Below, piece after piece: positions 44,265 to 44,907 of a stretch of DNA of 44,907 bases. The first letter of the stretch is position 1; the number at the start of each line of letters is the position of its first letter. Below the pieces are notes generated by a model. The model was not told where the DNA came from, made no database searches, and worked only from the letters and a program-made list of their open reading frames with translations. A program made the translations under genes and the position numbers. Source of the DNA: Pediococcus argentinicus (GTDB taxonomy: Bacteria > Bacillota > Bacilli > Lactobacillales > Lactobacillaceae); assembly GCF_001437605.1 (NCBI RefSeq), contig NZ_JQCQ01000012.1:1-44907 (forward strand), read 5' to 3'.

Positions 44265-44420
44265 ATGACTAAAATTTTAAATAAAAATATTAGTCGCGAA
44301 TTCTCCCATTCAATCGGTCGTTTTCTGGCCTTGGTAGCGTTAATTTCGTTGGCAGTTTTTGTACTAGTTGGTTTAAAAGTCACTGGACCAGATATGAAAA
44401 CTGGCAAATTACAAGTTTAA
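44265..44420 (+). pseudogene. ABC exporter permease (MacB/FtsX type), truncated by IS30
   Basis: 51 residues remain: MTKILNKNISREFSHSIGRF, a first membrane helix (LALVALISLAVFVLVGL) and KVTGPDM, the normal start of these large permeases (usually several hundred residues or more). After about residue 46 the frame enters IS30 terminal sequence and stops. GGGGGA lies before the ATG, 14 nt after the ATPase stop. Confidence 0.8.
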
Positions 44421-44907
44421 TCCGAACAAGCCCGGAAACTTTCAATGGCAGTCTGTTGATGATGGATTTTTAATGGTCGTTGATTAATAAGCTCAAGTGC
44501 TGCCAGGATTTCATCAGTCGTTATCTGGTCAAAGTTAGTCTTTTTCGGGAAAAACCAACGTAACCGTCGATTGAAATATTCATTGGATCCCCGTTCCCAT
44601 GGTGAATACGGGTGACAAAAATAAACTTTAATCTGATAGTCTTGTTCTATGGATCGATAATCGGTAAACTCCTTACCATGATCAACAGTTATAGATTTCA
44701 CTTGGGAACCGAAGGTCCCCATAAACTTTCCAAAGGTATCATTTAAGGCCTTGGCGGTGCGATTAGGGGCTTTGATAGCCCATAGAAGCCGGGTTTTACG
44801 TTCTACAAAAGTGACCAAACATGCTCGTGACTGACCTCGGCTAGAAAGTACCGTATCGACTTCCCAATGACCAAAAGCTAATCGCTGATTGACAGATTTT
44901 GGTCGTT
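44403..44907 (-). mobile_element. IS30-family insertion sequence (one end; runs off the window)
   Basis: The element end lies near 44403 (GGCAAATTACAAGTTTAATCC region) and continues past 44907. It carries the transposase gene on the minus strand and interrupts the ABC permease. The other end and the target duplication are outside the window. Confidence 0.8.
44417..44907 (-). CDS. IS30-family transposase, C-terminal part (5' end outside window)
   Basis: The frame is open from the window edge to the stop at 44417. DDE triad: Asp in FGHWEVDTVL, Asp in ITVDHGKEF, Glu in ERGSNEYFNR. The C-terminus FRACSD is usual for lactobacillar IS30 members. The TTG at 44818 is internal, not the real start. 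Its stop overlaps the stop of the truncated permease on the other strand. Confidence 0.9.
   Translation of the reverse strand, partial: RPKSVNQRLAFGHWEVDTVLSSRGQSRACLVTFVERKTRLLWAIKAPNRTAKALNDTFGKFMGTFGSQVKSITVDHGKEFTDYRSIEQDYQIKVYFCHPYSPWERGSNEYFNRRLRWFFPKKTNFDQITTDEILAALELINQRPLKIHHQQTAIESFRACSD

Overview
The window is low-GC Firmicute DNA with the gene content and intrinsic-terminator style of a Lactobacillaceae chromosome (purR-glmU-prs order, pepO, water-forming NADH oxidase, cellobiose-type PTS, CcpA cre boxes). A Companilactobacillus-like species is my guess and is not proven. I see no rRNA, tRNA, CRISPR array or prophage.

Layout. 1-2.9 kb: a probable IS3-type end, then a redox pair on the minus strand (an extended SDR broken by one in-frame stop, and a short SDR) divergent from an XRE regulator. 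3-4.5 kb: an NAD(P)-binding protein and a beta-lactamase-like lipoprotein. 4.6-7.6 kb: a TrpXYZ-type ABC importer operon behind a long structured leader that encodes a 16-residue peptide with one Trp codon. 7.7-12.5 kb: a GNAT gene, a candidate small hydrophobic toxin, a GntR regulator, and a beta-glucoside PTS cluster (IIB, IIA, 6-phospho-beta-glucosidase) that lacks IIC and ends in a chimeric RpiR regulator. 12.6-20 kb: a uracil-DNA glycosylase-like gene, a frameshifted LPxTG adhesin, NADH oxidase, a cysteine hydrolase, a polysaccharide deacetylase and an Eis-type acetyltransferase. 20-22.4 kb: a zinc-type ABC importer behind a Zur-like box. 22.5-25.9 kb: purR, glmU, prs. 26.3-27.1 kb: a ~750-nt region without a credible gene that looks like one large structured RNA. 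27.2-35.6 kb: small membrane and cell-wall proteins, aquaporin, a Kv-like channel, asparaginase, pepO, and a PadR-controlled drug exporter. 36-42.7 kb: a lipoprotein, a PurR-boxed purine permease, RNase HI, GNAT, an Fe-S family protein and an MFS exporter. 42.8-44.9 kb: a TetR regulator facing an ABC exporter that is frameshifted in its ATPase and cut in its permease by an IS30 element running off the end.

Regulation can be read in several places: PurR boxes at purR and at the purine permease, a Zur-like box at the zinc importer, palindromic operators for GntR, PadR and TetR regulators, and cre sites at the PTS, NADH oxidase and hydrolase genes and the large RNA. 

The main novelty candidates are (1) the large RNA, with a 10-bp end-closing helix and a duplicated domain that shows compensatory changes; (2) four dispersed ~100-bp elements with conserved boxes and arms that differ in sequence but still pair; (3) the Trp-codon leader. 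The window is also rich in freshly broken genes: one nonsense codon, two single-base frameshifts, one deletion fusion and one IS insertion.
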